DNA from: Paenibacillus pabuli
GTDB lineage: Bacteria > Bacillota > Bacilli > Paenibacillales > Paenibacillaceae
Assembly: GCF_039831995.1 (NCBI RefSeq)
Contig: NZ_JBDOIO010000004.1
Location: 1,364,001 to 1,428,000 of the forward strand
Length of the DNA: 64,000 bases
Direction of reading: 5' to 3'
The position numbers and the translations under genes were made by a program. Under the pieces are notes generated by a model. The model was not told the DNA's origin. It did not search any database and saw nothing but the letters and a program-made list of their open reading frames with translations. Positions 1 through 9,000 of the stretch are shown here, one piece after another. The stretch's first letter is position 1; the number at the start of each line of letters is the position of its first letter.

Positions 1-48
1 TTGGAATAGAAACTGTTCCAGTATATAAAAAAGTGAGGAATGCTGATT

Positions 49-1380
49 ATGTATTTACATGGTACAAGTAAAATAAATGCTCAAGGCCATCTGGAGATTG
101 GCGGAGTAGATACAACAGACCTGAAAGAACAATTTGGAACACCACTGTATGTTGTGGACGAGCAATTGGTTCGCGATCGCTGCAGAGAATACATGGATGC
201 ATTCCGCGCTTCCGGACTGGGTTTCCAGGTTGCTTATGCAAGTAAAGCGTTTTGCGTTATGGCGATGTGTGCACTTGCTGCAGAAGAAGGACTTTCCCTG
301 GATGTTGTTTCGGACGGTGAATTGTTTACAGCACTGCAAGCAGGATTCCCGGCTGAACGCATCCATTTCCACGGCAACAACAAAACACTGGAAGAGATCG
401 AAATGGCTCTCGATGCCGAGATCGGTTGCTTCGTTGTAGATAACTTCAATGAATTGCATTTGCTGCAGGCTGTAGCCGCAGAGAAAAATCGTCAAGTAAA
501 CATCCTTCTGCGTGTAACGCCAGGTGTTGAAGCGCATACGCATGAATATATTTCCACAGGTCAAACGGATTCGAAATTCGGATTCGATATCGGTAATGGA
601 ACAGCTTTTGAAGCAATCGAGCTGGCTTCCAAACAGTCCAACCTGGTATTGCTGGGTGTCCACTCCCACATCGGTTCTCAAATCTTTGAGGTGGAAGGCT
701 TCCAGATGGCGATTCAGCGTGTAGCTGAATTTGCTGCAAGTGTCTATGAGCGTATTAACGTAGCGTTCAAAGTGGTTAACCTGGGCGGCGGATTCGGTAT
801 CCGCTATACAGAAGGGGATACTCCGCTTGAAGTAGCGCAGTACGTGAAAGCCATTACAGATGCAGTCAAAAATCATTTTGCCCAAATCGGATACGACGTT
901 CCGGAAATCTGGGTAGAACCAGGCCGCAGTATCGTTGGTGAAGCAGGTACGACACTGTACACTGTAGGTACAAGCAAAGACATCCCTGGTGTGCGCAAAT
1001 ATGTCGCAGTGGATGGCGGCATGACGGACAACCCGCGTCCAGCACTGTATGATTCCAAATATGAAGCTGTACTCGCCAACCGTGCAAATGAGTCTGCCCA
1101 AGAGACCGTATCGGTTGCCGGCAAATGCTGCGAGAGCGGCGACATGTTGATCTGGGATCTGGACCTACCTAAAGTTCAGAGCGGTGATCTGCTTGCTGTT
1201 GCCTGCACGGGTGCGTACAACTACTCCATGGCAAGCAACTATAACCGAATTCGCCGTCCGGCAGTCGTGTTTGTCAAAGACGGCCAAGGTGATGTTGTTG
1301 TACGTCGTGAAACGTATCAGGACATCATTCAGAATGACCTCGTGCCTGAGCGTATCGCTAAACAGCCTGTAACCCGTTAA
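49..1380 (+). CDS. lysA: Diaminopimelate decarboxylase
   Basis: Catalyses the last step of lysine biosynthesis, decarboxylating meso-diaminopimelate to L-lysine in the cytoplasm with pyridoxal phosphate. The 443-residue protein has the fold-III PLP decarboxylase layout: the PLP lysine lies in YASKAF near residue 66, the barrel has HSHIGSQ and the phosphate-binding GGGFG motif, and CESGD near residue 361 supplies the substrate-binding cysteine of the partner subunit. An ATG at 40 is in frame, but the ribosome site GTGAGGA (33-39) touches it, so the ATG at 49 is preferred. A terminator follows and no operon partner is visible upstream. Full length and very confident. Confidence 0.97.
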   Translation: MYLHGTSKINAQGHLEIGGVDTTDLKEQFGTPLYVVDEQLVRDRCREYMDAFRASGLGFQVAYASKAFCVMAMCALAAEEGLSLDVVSDGELFTALQAGFPAERIHFHGNNKTLEEIEMALDAEIGCFVVDNFNELHLLQAVAAEKNRQVNILLRVTPGVEAHTHEYISTGQTDSKFGFDIGNGTAFEAIELASKQSNLVLLGVHSHIGSQIFEVEGFQMAIQRVAEFAASVYERINVAFKVVNLGGGFGIRYTEGDTPLEVAQYVKAITDAVKNHFAQIGYDVPEIWVEPGRSIVGEAGTTLYTVGTSKDIPGVRKYVAVDGGMTDNPRPALYDSKYEAVLANRANESAQETVSVAGKCCESGDMLIWDLDLPKVQSGDLLAVACTGAYNYSMASNYNRIRRPAVVFVKDGQGDVVVRRETYQDIIQNDLVPERIAKQPVTR

Positions 1381-1404
1381 TGGGAAGGCATACCAAAAGA
1401 ATGG

Positions 1405-1443
1405 AGAAGACAAAAAGGAACCTTCCTTTTTGTCTTCTTTTTG
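1405..1443 (+). terminator. Terminator after lysA
   Basis: A perfect hairpin of about 13 bp (arms GAAGACAAAAAGG and CCTTTTTGTCTTC) is followed by a T run. It separates lysA from the downstream cyclophilin gene. Confidence 0.9.
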
Positions 1444-1596
1444 CATCTGGGCCCTACATTTTTCGAAAAAACTTGCTGATTATTTTGCGGTTGGACTCAT
1501 TTCGGTGTACACTAAGAAAAGTGCTATAGAGCTTGGCCCAGGGTCATGCAGGATGGCACCATTAACGATGGTCAATACGAAAGGAGTCATTTACAT

Positions 1597-2028
1597 ATGG
1601 CGAAACAAGCGAAAATCAAAATGGCAAACGGCGGAGAAGTTCTGATCGACCTGTTCGATCAAGAAGCTCCAAACACAGTGGCAAACTTTGAGAAACTGGC
1701 TAACTCCGGTTTCTACAACGGTCTTGTATTCCACCGCGTAATTCCAGGCTTCGTAGCACAAGGCGGATGCCCTAACGGATCTGGTGCAGGTGGCCCAGGC
1801 TACACAATCAACTGTGAAATCAACCCGAACAAACATGAGCGTGGAACACTCGCAATGGCACACGCAGGCCGTAACACAGGCGGAAGCCAGTTCTACATCT
1901 GCTACCAGCCACAGCCGCATCTGGATGGACAACATACCGTATTTGGTAAAGTAACCAAAGGTATGGAGTTCGTAGATGCTTTCGAAGGTCGCGACAAAAT
2001 GGAAACAGTTGAAGTCGTTGAAGTTTAA
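1597..2028 (+). CDS. ppiB: Peptidyl-prolyl cis-trans isomerase, cyclophilin type
   Basis: Cytosolic cyclophilin that speeds cis-trans isomerisation of peptide bonds before proline during protein folding. The 143-residue protein is essentially one cyclophilin domain, with the active-site block [13 protein letters not shown] and the core motif NTGGSQFYI. No signal peptide is present, which fits a cytoplasmic PpiB. The frame is open back to 1546, but AAAGGAG (1581-1587) sits about 9 nt before the ATG at 1597, which therefore is the start. It appears monocistronic, with its own terminator, and lies next to lysA much as in B. subtilis. Full length. Confidence 0.96.
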   Translation: MAKQAKIKMANGGEVLIDLFDQEAPNTVANFEKLANSGFYNGLVFHRVIPGFVAQGGCPNGSGAGGPGYTINCEINPNKHERGTLAMAHAGRNTGGSQFYICYQPQPHLDGQHTVFGKVTKGMEFVDAFEGRDKMETVEVVEV

Positions 2029-2045
2029 TTGTTATCCTAATCAAT

Positions 2046-2086
2046 AAAAAAGGCCGTTTCGTTTATAAAACGAAGCGGTTTTTTTG
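2046..2086 (+). terminator. Terminator after ppiB
   Basis: The hairpin pairs CGTTTCGTTT with AAACGAAGCG and is followed by a run of seven T's. It lies directly after the ppiB stop codon. Confidence 0.85.
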
Positions 2087-2138
2087 TATGGTTTTGCTTA
2101 TTAAAAGTTAGTATGTGACAAAAAGGAACAAAAAACAA

Positions 2139-2167
2139 TTGATTTTTTGACGTTAAAGTGCTAACAT
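2139..2167 (+). promoter_or_regulatory. Likely sigma-A promoter of the rib operon
   Basis: TTGATT (2139-2144) and TAACAT (2162-2167) are spaced by 17 nt. Transcription would start near 2174, just before the FMN aptamer. An overlapping alternative is TTGACG (2147-2152) with AATTAA (2170-2175), also at 17 nt. Confidence 0.55.
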
Positions 2168-2183
2168 CCAATTAATAACGAAA

Positions 2184-2346
2184 GCGATCCTTCAGGGCAG
2201 GGTGCAATTCCCTACCGGCGGTGATGCATCTGTGAGGGTATCTATCCAGCACTTTTGCAAAGTCCGTGACCTGTCTGCCTGTGGCAGATGGCTGATCTGG
2301 TGCAATTCCAGAACCGACAGTATAGTCTGGATGGGAGAAGGAGAGG
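2184..2346 (+). promoter_or_regulatory. FMN riboswitch (RFN element)
   Basis: The conserved RFN blocks occur in order: CTTCAGGGCAGGGTGCAATT, CCCTACCGGCGGTGAT, AGTCCGTGAC, TGGTGCAATTCCAGAACCGA and AGTCTGGATGGGAGAAGG. The closing helix pairs CCTTC near 2189 with GAAGG near 2338. FMN binding in this family favours a downstream terminator and so shuts off riboflavin synthesis. The four rib genes follow, as expected. The stretch from 2347 to 2592 between aptamer and terminator contains two further strong hairpins (ATGCAGTCC/GGACTGCAT and CTGCACAG/CTGTGCAG). Confidence 0.97.
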
Positions 2347-2592
2347 ATGCAGTCCCAATCGGACTGCATTCCGCAGATGCGTTGCTGCACAGTATTAGGC
2401 GAGGTTTATTTCTGTGCAGGGAATGTCGGTTATCCGGCAGTTTCCATACATATGCCACATCATAGAAGCTCTTTACCTGTCATTGTGTTCATTAGGTATG
2501 TGTTTGCTTTCACTTGCCTGAAATGGAATTATGGGGGAGTGCTGTTGGCAAACGTATCAATGACATTCTGCTGGTGACACATGTCTCTCATC

Positions 2593-2633
2593 ATCCCCGC
2601 CCGAACGATTGTTCGGGTGGGGATTTTTTATTT
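2593..2633 (+). terminator. Riboswitch-controlled terminator before ribD
   Basis: A strong GC-rich hairpin (ATCCCCGCCCGAACGATT with GTTCGGGTGGGGAT) is followed by a T run. Its place between the FMN aptamer and ribD makes it the likely expression platform. It is about 250 nt from the aptamer, which is rather far. Confidence 0.9.
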
Positions 2634-2707
2634 TGGATATGGTATAACCGCCTCTCTGCTCGAAGGGAGGCCTATAACTTAAGATTCTAACCGTGGGGTG
2701 ACCGGAC

Positions 2708-3811
2708 TTGGAAATGATCAATGATGAATTTTATATGGGGCTTGCGTTAGATATGGCAGAACGTGCACAGGGACAAACGGGGATTAACCCTGTCGTCGGA
2801 TGTGTTGTAGTAAAAGAAGGCCGGGTCGTAGGTCTGGGAAGTCACCTCAAGCGGGGGACAGGCCATGCCGAGGTGCACGCATTGAATATGGCAGGCAGCG
2901 ATGCCGAAGGCAGCACAGTCTATGTTACGCTGGAGCCTTGCAGCCACTACGGCAAAACGCCGCCATGCAGCGAACGGTTGATTCACGAGAAAGTGAAGCG
3001 CGTTGTGGTGTGTTGTGAGGATCCGAATCCGCAGGTATCCGGCAGAGGAATCACCATGCTGCGTCAACAAGGGATTGAAGTGGAAGTTGGCATATTGCGC
3101 GATCGCGGAAGACGTATGAATGAAAAATTCATTAAGTACATTACCACCGGTTTGCCGTTTGTCACCTTAAAAACGGCGTCCACGCTGGATGGCAAAATTG
3201 CGACTCGCAGCGGAGACAGCAAATGGATCTCCAACGAGCCTGCGCGCGAAATCGTACATGCACTCCGCCATCGTCATCAGGGCATTATGGTCGGCGTAGA
3301 TACGGTTATCGCAGACAATCCGGAGCTGACGACCCGTCTTCAAGTGGAAGGGATCAGCCCTGTGCGAATTGTTGTAGATTCGAAGCTGCGTCTCCCTGTA
3401 GGATCCAAAATGGTCAAGGACGGGCTTGCACCAACATGGGTGCTTACGACCGATGAGGCGAGCCCTGAGGCCGCCGAGCGTCTGGAAGCCTACGGTGTGG
3501 AAATTATACGCTGTGGACCTGGACCTCGTGTGGATTTGCTGAGTGCACTTAGCAAGCTGGGGGAACGAGAAATGGGCTCCATCCTGCTTGAAGGCGGAGG
3601 CACGTTGAATGGAGCTATGCTAGAAGCCAAATTGGTCGATCGGCTGTTGATGTTTATTGCCCCGAAAATTGTGGGCGGGTATGACACACCGGGAAGTTTC
3701 CGATTTGAAGGTGTTGAGCGTATGAGTCAGGCCATTCAATTGAATCAGCTGGAAATCGAGCAAGTTGGGGATAATATCAGTATCGGCGGAATCCCTGTCT
3801 GGCCTGAATAA
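2708..3811 (+). CDS. ribD: Bifunctional riboflavin-specific deaminase/reductase
   Basis: Catalyses the second and third steps of the GTP branch of riboflavin synthesis: deamination of the pyrimidine intermediate, then NADPH-dependent reduction of the ribosyl side chain. The N-terminal deaminase domain (about residues 1-145) has the zinc and catalytic motif HAEVHA at 53-58 and PCSHYGKTPPC with C78 and C87. The C-terminal reductase domain (about 150-367) contains LKTASTLDGKIAT and LLEGGGTLNGA. A TTG start at 2708 follows GGGGTG (2695-2700); an ATG at 2714 is possible. It is the first gene of the FMN-riboswitch operon. Length of 367 residues is normal. Confidence 0.97.
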   Translation: MEMINDEFYMGLALDMAERAQGQTGINPVVGCVVVKEGRVVGLGSHLKRGTGHAEVHALNMAGSDAEGSTVYVTLEPCSHYGKTPPCSERLIHEKVKRVVVCCEDPNPQVSGRGITMLRQQGIEVEVGILRDRGRRMNEKFIKYITTGLPFVTLKTASTLDGKIATRSGDSKWISNEPAREIVHALRHRHQGIMVGVDTVIADNPELTTRLQVEGISPVRIVVDSKLRLPVGSKMVKDGLAPTWVLTTDEASPEAAERLEAYGVEIIRCGPGPRVDLLSALSKLGEREMGSILLEGGGTLNGAMLEAKLVDRLLMFIAPKIVGGYDTPGSFRFEGVERMSQAIQLNQLEIEQVGDNISIGGIPVWPE

Positions 3812-3857
3812 CGGAGCGAAGGTGCAAGGCAAGATATAAACCTAAGGAGGCGGCGGC

Positions 3858-4526
3858 ATGTTTACCGGTTTGGTGGAAGAAGTCGGTCAAATTCGGCGTA
3901 TCGGTCGAAAAGGCGAAGCATTGGTCCTGAACATCGGAGCTTCCGCCATCATGGATGATTTGAAGATTGGTGACAGCGTATCTGTAAACGGAGTATGTCT
4001 TACGGCAACGACGCTGGAAAGCGGAGGATTTACCGCAGACGTCATGCCTGAAACCTACCGTCATACCAATCTGAGTCAGCTGCAATCAGGCAGCCAAGTG
4101 AACCTGGAACGGGCCATGCAGTCGGGTGGACGTTTTGGCGGACATATTGTGCAAGGACATGTGGATGGCACGGGAGTTATTGGCAGTATCACACGTGATC
4201 AGAATGCGGTTGTTTTTGAAATTAAACCGGACGACCACGAACTGTTCAAATATTTGATTCCAAAAGGGTCGGTAACGCTGGATGGCATAAGTCTGACTGT
4301 GGTCAAGACGACACAAGCCTCGTTTACCGTATCGATTATTCCTCATACCATCGGAGAAACGGTGCTTCAAGTGAAAAAGCCGGGAGATACCATAAATATC
4401 GAATGTGATATTTTGGGGAAATATGTGGATCATCTGCTCCAGTATGGCAAGGGGCATCCCGAAACGGGTGCCGGCAAACCGAAAAGCATCAGTGAAGAGT
4501 TTTTGGCCAATCACGGCTTTGCATAA
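3858..4526 (+). CDS. ribE: Riboflavin synthase alpha chain
   Basis: Performs the final step, dismutating two 6,7-dimethyl-8-ribityllumazine molecules into riboflavin and a pyrimidine that is recycled. The 222-residue protein has the usual two lumazine-binding barrels in tandem: it opens with MFTGLVEEVG and contains VNGVCLT and GGHIVQGHVDGTG, and the second barrel starts near residue 98 with LDGISLTVV further on. A very strong ribosome site (TAAGGAGGCGG) precedes the ATG at 3858. It lies 46 nt after ribD in the same operon. Confidence 0.97.
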   Translation: MFTGLVEEVGQIRRIGRKGEALVLNIGASAIMDDLKIGDSVSVNGVCLTATTLESGGFTADVMPETYRHTNLSQLQSGSQVNLERAMQSGGRFGGHIVQGHVDGTGVIGSITRDQNAVVFEIKPDDHELFKYLIPKGSVTLDGISLTVVKTTQASFTVSIIPHTIGETVLQVKKPGDTINIECDILGKYVDHLLQYGKGHPETGAGKPKSISEEFLANHGFA

Positions 4527-4565
4527 CAAAGACAACGATTCTAAAGAGAGACTGGAGGGGAACTT

Positions 4566-5804
4566 ATGTCAGATCAATCTATACTAGATCCCATAGAGGA
4601 AGCAATTTACGATTTAATGCGCGGCAAACCTGTCATCGTTGTGGATGATGAGGATCGGGAGAATGAAGGGGACTTTATCGCGCTGGCGGAGAAAGCTACA
4701 CCTGAAGTGATCAACTTCATGATTACCGAGGGCAGAGGCCTGGTCTGTGTTCCGATTACGCAGCAGCGTGCGGATGAGCTTAATCTGAAACCAATGGTAC
4801 AGCAAAATACGGACTTCCATGGAACGGCATTTACGGTTTCCGTGGATCACAAGGATACAACTACAGGCATATCTGCACATGAACGCTCCATTACGGTGAA
4901 GGGACTAATTGATCCGGAAGCCAAAAGCAGTGATTTCCGCAAGCCGGGACACATGTTCCCGTTAATTGCCAAAGACGGAGGAGTGCTCCGCCGTGCCGGG
5001 CATACAGAAGCCGCTGTGGATCTGGCCATCATGTGCGGTTCCTATCCTGCTGGCGTAATCTGTGAGGTCATCAAGGAAGATGGCACAATGGCCAGACTTC
5101 CTGATCTGCAGGAGATTGCCCGCAAGCATGATCTGAAACTGATTAGCATTCAGGACATGATTCGTTACCGTAATGAGAAAGAGCAGCTGGTTCAACGTGA
5201 AGTAGCTGTCCGCATGCCGACGGATTTTGGTGAATTCCAAGCGGTGGCATATACGAATGCAGTGGACAACAAAGAGCATGTGGCATTGGTCAAAGGTGAA
5301 ATCGACTCTTCCAAACCTGTATTGGTACGTGTTCACTCCGAATGTCTTACAGGCGACGTCTTCCACTCCCATCGCTGTGACTGTGGGCCGCAATTCGATG
5401 CAGCACTCAAGCAGATCCATGAGGAAGGCAATGGCGTTCTGCTCTACATGAGACAGGAAGGCCGGGGGATCGGGCTGATTAATAAACTCAAAGCGTATAA
5501 GCTGCAGGAAGAAGGCCTGGACACAGTGGATGCCAACCTCAAACTGGGGTTCGCCGCCGACTTGCGTGATTATGGCATAGGTGCACAGATCCTGAAGGAT
5601 CTCGGGGTTCGCCAAATTCGTCTGTTAACGAACAATCCCCGCAAAATCAAAGGCCTCGAAGGTTATGGTCTTGAAGTGGTGGAGCGTGTTCCCATCCAGA
5701 TGGAAGAGAACGAGGATAATACACTTTACCTGCATACCAAGCAGGAGAAGCTCGGGCATATGTTGAAGTTCGATGATATCGAACAGAACGAAGAGAAAAA
5801 CTAA
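4566..5804 (+). CDS. ribBA: Bifunctional 3,4-DHBP synthase/GTP cyclohydrolase II
   Basis: Supplies both precursors of riboflavin: the N-terminal domain makes 3,4-dihydroxy-2-butanone 4-phosphate from ribulose 5-phosphate and the C-terminal domain opens GTP. The first domain (about 1-205) shows [13 protein letters not shown] and [13 protein letters not shown]. The second (about 207-400) has the zinc site [15 protein letters not shown] with C260, C271 and C273, followed by [12 protein letters not shown]. Both active sites look intact. Start ATG at 4566 follows GGAGGGG. Third gene of the riboswitch operon; 412 residues is usual for the fusion. Confidence 0.97.
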   Translation: MSDQSILDPIEEAIYDLMRGKPVIVVDDEDRENEGDFIALAEKATPEVINFMITEGRGLVCVPITQQRADELNLKPMVQQNTDFHGTAFTVSVDHKDTTTGISAHERSITVKGLIDPEAKSSDFRKPGHMFPLIAKDGGVLRRAGHTEAAVDLAIMCGSYPAGVICEVIKEDGTMARLPDLQEIARKHDLKLISIQDMIRYRNEKEQLVQREVAVRMPTDFGEFQAVAYTNAVDNKEHVALVKGEIDSSKPVLVRVHSECLTGDVFHSHRCDCGPQFDAALKQIHEEGNGVLLYMRQEGRGIGLINKLKAYKLQEEGLDTVDANLKLGFAADLRDYGIGAQILKDLGVRQIRLLTNNPRKIKGLEGYGLEVVERVPIQMEENEDNTLYLHTKQEKLGHMLKFDDIEQNEEKN

Positions 5805-5891
5805 TCTTTCTGCTTATGTAATTTATGGAAAAATGAATGCTCTATAATCGGTTAATTACATTACTATTATACATTAGAGGAGATGACTTAA

Positions 5892-6359
5892 ATGCCGAAC
5901 TTTTTTGAAGGACATTTGGTTTCGGAAGGTTTAAAATATGGAGTGGTTGTAGGACGTTTTAATGAATTTATCACGAGCAAATTGCTCAGTGGAGCACTCG
6001 ATGCTTTCAAACGTCACGGTGTGCAGGACAGTGAAGTGGACGTAGCCTGGGTTCCAGGAGCATTCGAAATCCCTCTGATTGCGCAGAAAATGGCGGAGAG
6101 CGGCAAATATGATGCTGTCATTACACTGGGAACCGTTATTCGTGGCTCAACAACTCATTATGATTATGTGTGCAACGAAATGGCAAAAGGGGTAGCAGCC
6201 ATCAACCTCAAAACGGGCGTGCCTACGATCTTTGGTCTGGTTACAACGGAGAATATTGAACAGGCGATTGAACGTGCTGGGACGAAGGCTGGCAACAAAG
6301 GTTGGGATGCTGCCACGGCTGCAATTGAAATGGCGAACTTGACGAAACAGCTAAAATAG
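5892..6359 (+). CDS. ribH: 6,7-dimethyl-8-ribityllumazine synthase
   Basis: Condenses the dihydroxybutanone phosphate and pyrimidine intermediates to lumazine and in Bacillus forms the icosahedral capsid around riboflavin synthase. The 155-residue chain has the family motifs [19 protein letters not shown], the phosphate-binding [15 protein letters not shown] and [19 protein letters not shown] sits just before ATG 5892. It ends the rib operon, although the 87-nt gap from ribBA is longer than the other spacings and AT-rich, so a separate internal promoter is possible. Confidence 0.97.
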   Translation: MPNFFEGHLVSEGLKYGVVVGRFNEFITSKLLSGALDAFKRHGVQDSEVDVAWVPGAFEIPLIAQKMAESGKYDAVITLGTVIRGSTTHYDYVCNEMAKGVAAINLKTGVPTIFGLVTTENIEQAIERAGTKAGNKGWDAATAAIEMANLTKQLK

Positions 6360-6377
6360 TGCTTATTTAATGTAGTG

Positions 6378-6440
6378 CCCTGCTTTGCGCAGACGAATTC
6401 GGGAGACCGAATCCGGCGGCTTAGCGGGGTTTTGTATTTT
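6378..6440 (+). terminator. Probable terminator after ribH
   Basis: CCCTGCT (6378-6384) pairs with AGCGGGG (6423-6429), enclosing an inner hairpin GATTCGG-type (ATTCGG/CCGAAT). It is followed by TTTTGTATTTTT. Read-through into scpA cannot be excluded because scpA starts only 20 nt later. Confidence 0.55.
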
Positions 6441-6461
6441 TCTGGCGGGAGGATTCGTCTA

Positions 6462-7262
6462 GTGACGGTAGTTACATATAAACTGGAAACTTTTGAAGGG
6501 CCTTTGGATCTGCTGCTTCATCTGATCGATAAGGCAGAAATTCATATCCAGGATATTCCCATCAGCGATATTACCGATCAATATATGGCGTATCTGCATT
6601 CGATGCAGGAACTGGAGCTGGATATTACGAGTGAGTTTTTGGTAATGGCAGCAACACTTCTGTCCATCAAGAGCAAACTTTTACTGCCCAAACCACCGGT
6701 GATTGAAGACTTTGAGGATTATGATTATATGGAAGAGGAAGATTATGATCCACGTGCGGAGCTGATTGCACGTCTGATAGAATATCGCAAATACAAAGGA
6801 ATAGCTCGTCATCTGCATGAGCGCGAATGGGAACGCAGCCTTATTTTCTCCAAAGAGCCCGAGGACCTGAGGCCTTATATGCCTGTGGAGACCCAATCAA
6901 ATCCGGTAGAGGGTTTGCATACTTCGGATCTGATTGCAGCTTTTCAGAAGGCACTGCGTAAGGCAGAGAAGCGTACGACGGTTACACGAATTCAGCGCGA
7001 TGAGATCTCGGTGAAGGATCGAATACGCGATGTGATTGGGGCGCTGGAGAGTATGGGGCCGGGAGGAAGGTTGTTATTTTCCAAATTGCTGGATGATCAG
7101 ATTTATCGGCATGAGATTGTTGTCACATTTCTGGCCGTACTGGAACTGATGAAGATGAAACAGATCGTTTGTTACCAGGAGCGGATGTTTGAGGATATCG
7201 TTATGGAGTGGAGAGGGGAAGCAAGGAATCATGGATTTTCCGAAATTGAAGTCGATTATTGA
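6462..7262 (+). CDS. scpA: Segregation and condensation protein A
   Basis: Kleisin subunit of the bacterial SMC-ScpA-ScpB condensin, which bridges the SMC heads during chromosome segregation. The 266-residue protein starts with the family signature FEGPLDLLLHLI, has an acidic middle (DFEDYDYMEEED-like stretch around residue 85), and a C-terminal winged helix near VTFLAVLELMKM that contacts SMC. The frame is open from 6375, but GGGAGG at 6447-6452 points to the GTG at 6462. It overlaps scpB by 32 nt, indicating translational coupling. Confidence 0.95.
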   Translation: MTVVTYKLETFEGPLDLLLHLIDKAEIHIQDIPISDITDQYMAYLHSMQELELDITSEFLVMAATLLSIKSKLLLPKPPVIEDFEDYDYMEEEDYDPRAELIARLIEYRKYKGIARHLHEREWERSLIFSKEPEDLRPYMPVETQSNPVEGLHTSDLIAAFQKALRKAEKRTTVTRIQRDEISVKDRIRDVIGALESMGPGGRLLFSKLLDDQIYRHEIVVTFLAVLELMKMKQIVCYQERMFEDIVMEWRGEARNHGFSEIEVDY

Positions 7263-7896
7263 GGGGCTGCTCTTTTTGTCCGGAGAGGAAGGTCTAAGCA
7301 TCAAACAAATTGCCGAGATCGTGGATCAGCGGGTGGAACTGGTGTCTGATGCAGTGGAGGAGATGATCGCTGACTTCATGAACCAGGGGCGAGGCGTTCA
7401 AATCCTCAAAATTGCGGGAGTGGTCCAGTTGGGGACGTTGCCGGAGCATGCTGCTTATTTTGAAAAGCTGGCATACTCTCCTGCGAGAACCTCGTTATCT
7501 CAGGCTGCGCTTGAAACACTGGCCATCGTGGCCTATCGTCAGCCGATTACACGGGTGGAGATCGAGGAGATTCGCGGTGTGAAATCCGAACGGGCCATCC
7601 ATACACTGGTCAACAAGGATCTGATCGAAGAAGTAGGACGAGCCGAGGCAATTGGACGACCTATACTGTATGGAACAACCAAGTCGTTTCTCGACTATTT
7701 TGGCCTTGCTTCACTTAAAGATCTTCCGGAACCAGGCTTGTTTGAAGATTCTGAGAATCTGGAAGAAGAGACACAAATGCTGTTCAACAAACTGGATGGA
7801 CAACAGGCGGACTTGGGAAGCACGGATCAGAATGATTTTGATCACGAAAATATGGACAACAACCATGCGGTTCATGATGAGGATTTGGACTCGTAA
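7231..7896 (+). CDS. scpB: Segregation and condensation protein B
   Basis: Partner of ScpA in the SMC condensin complex. The 221-residue chain contains two winged-helix regions, with family hallmarks LSQAALETLAIVAYRQPITR and the following EIRGVKSERAI, plus GRPILYGTTKSFLDYFGL. The last 40 residues are acidic and of low complexity (many D, E, N, Q), as is common in Firmicute ScpB. The ATG at 7231 is inside the end of scpA and has AGGGGAAG upstream. Located in the same order as B. subtilis ypuG-ypuH. Confidence 0.95.
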   Translation: MDFPKLKSIIEGLLFLSGEEGLSIKQIAEIVDQRVELVSDAVEEMIADFMNQGRGVQILKIAGVVQLGTLPEHAAYFEKLAYSPARTSLSQAALETLAIVAYRQPITRVEIEEIRGVKSERAIHTLVNKDLIEEVGRAEAIGRPILYGTTKSFLDYFGLASLKDLPEPGLFEDSENLEEETQMLFNKLDGQQADLGSTDQNDFDHENMDNNHAVHDEDLDS

Positions 7897-7923
7897 AAAT
7901 CGAATCGTTATAAGAAACAGTGA

Positions 7924-7957
7924 TAAACCGGTGCCTGATAAGGTGGCGGTTTTTTTT
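7924..7957 (+). terminator. Terminator after scpB
   Basis: AAACCG and TGCCT pair with AGGTG and CGGTTT around the loop GATA, with one internal mismatch, followed by eight T's. Confidence 0.75.
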
Positions 7958-8088
7958 CATGCCATGATCCCTCAACAAAGCAGGGAATTCGAATTCTAGA
8001 ATGGAATTTTCAGGTCAGCCGTGAATTTTTTCCTATATAGAGTGCCATACTAGACGTGTAAAGAATTGAGGGCTTGGAGGTAAGGCCT

Positions 8089-8808
8089 GTGTGGATTTGG
8101 CTTGGAGGAATCGGCTTGTTCGCCGCACTGCTGCTTGCCGCTGTTCTCATCTCGAATGTTCATGTGCATTTTACGTTCCGTAAACATAAAAGCGATGATT
8201 TCGCGCGGATTAACGTTCGTCTCCTCTACGGAATTGTACGAATTAACTATGAAATACCAAGTATCGTCTTTCGTAACATGAAAGAAGGTTTCCTGGTGAA
8301 AACCGAACAGCATGTCAATCATACGCACGGAGAAGCAGAGGGGCACGAGCGTGTAAACAAACGTAAAGTCAAAAAGTGGGCAAAAGACGTAAAGGTCATG
8401 ATGAGGGCTACGGATGCACTCAAAATATGGGCTAAGGAAACGCTAAGCCGTGTACATATGACCCAGCTGTCCTGGTCCACCCGAATAGGCATCGGGGATG
8501 CCGCATACACGGCTATTCTCACAGGCTGGGTATGGAGCATCAAGTCGATTATTATCGGGTTCTTATCGTATCAGATCCGATTTAAGCGTACGCCCATGCT
8601 TGAAGTGGTTCCTGTTTGGGAAGATGAGATGGAGTTTCAAACGGAGCTGGATTGCAAAATGAAAATTCGTATTACGGCGGTTATGCTGGCTGGAGTGAGG
8701 CTGATGACACGGGTTCTTGAAGTGGATGGCGGATGGCGGATGTGGCTGAGAATATTACGGGAACAACGGCGCAGACACAAGCAAAAACTGAAAGGGCAAC
8801 AAGGCTAA
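8089..8808 (+). CDS. ytfI: DUF2953 (YtfI-like) membrane protein
   Basis: Function unknown. It belongs to the DUF2953 family that lies directly before the spore gene ytfJ in Bacillus, and that is also the arrangement here. The 239-residue protein has a single N-terminal membrane segment (about residues 2-24, WLGGIGLFAALLLAAVL) and a later hydrophobic patch around YTAILTGWVWSI. The rest is basic and probably cytoplasmic. The frame is open from a TTG at 8074, but that codon lies within the ribosome site TTGGAGG, so the GTG at 8089 is chosen (8-nt spacing). Sporulation role is inferred from context only. Confidence 0.8.
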   Translation: MWIWLGGIGLFAALLLAAVLISNVHVHFTFRKHKSDDFARINVRLLYGIVRINYEIPSIVFRNMKEGFLVKTEQHVNHTHGEAEGHERVNKRKVKKWAKDVKVMMRATDALKIWAKETLSRVHMTQLSWSTRIGIGDAAYTAILTGWVWSIKSIIIGFLSYQIRFKRTPMLEVVPVWEDEMEFQTELDCKMKIRITAVMLAGVRLMTRVLEVDGGWRMWLRILREQRRRHKQKLKGQQG

Positions 8809-9000
8809 GGCTAATCGAGGATAAACGCAGTTATATACTGTATTTCGGTTGCTTTTGTTCTGAAATAGTAAAGTGTCTTCCAAGATGGTTGGGTGGTGTT
8901 TCCTTGATTGTACTGCACGGAGACTTACATAGTCTGCTCAGGTTTGGGGATGATATGGTTAGATCAAACCTAGTTCAAATTGAAACTGGAGGGAATTCAA

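Noticed and set aside
55..1101. 348-codon open frame antisense to lysA
   Set aside because: It lies fully opposite a well conserved gene, has cysteine-rich nonsense composition and no ribosome site.
2202..2465. 87-codon frame over the FMN aptamer
   Set aside because: It covers the conserved RFN structure, which explains the sequence better; no ribosome site.
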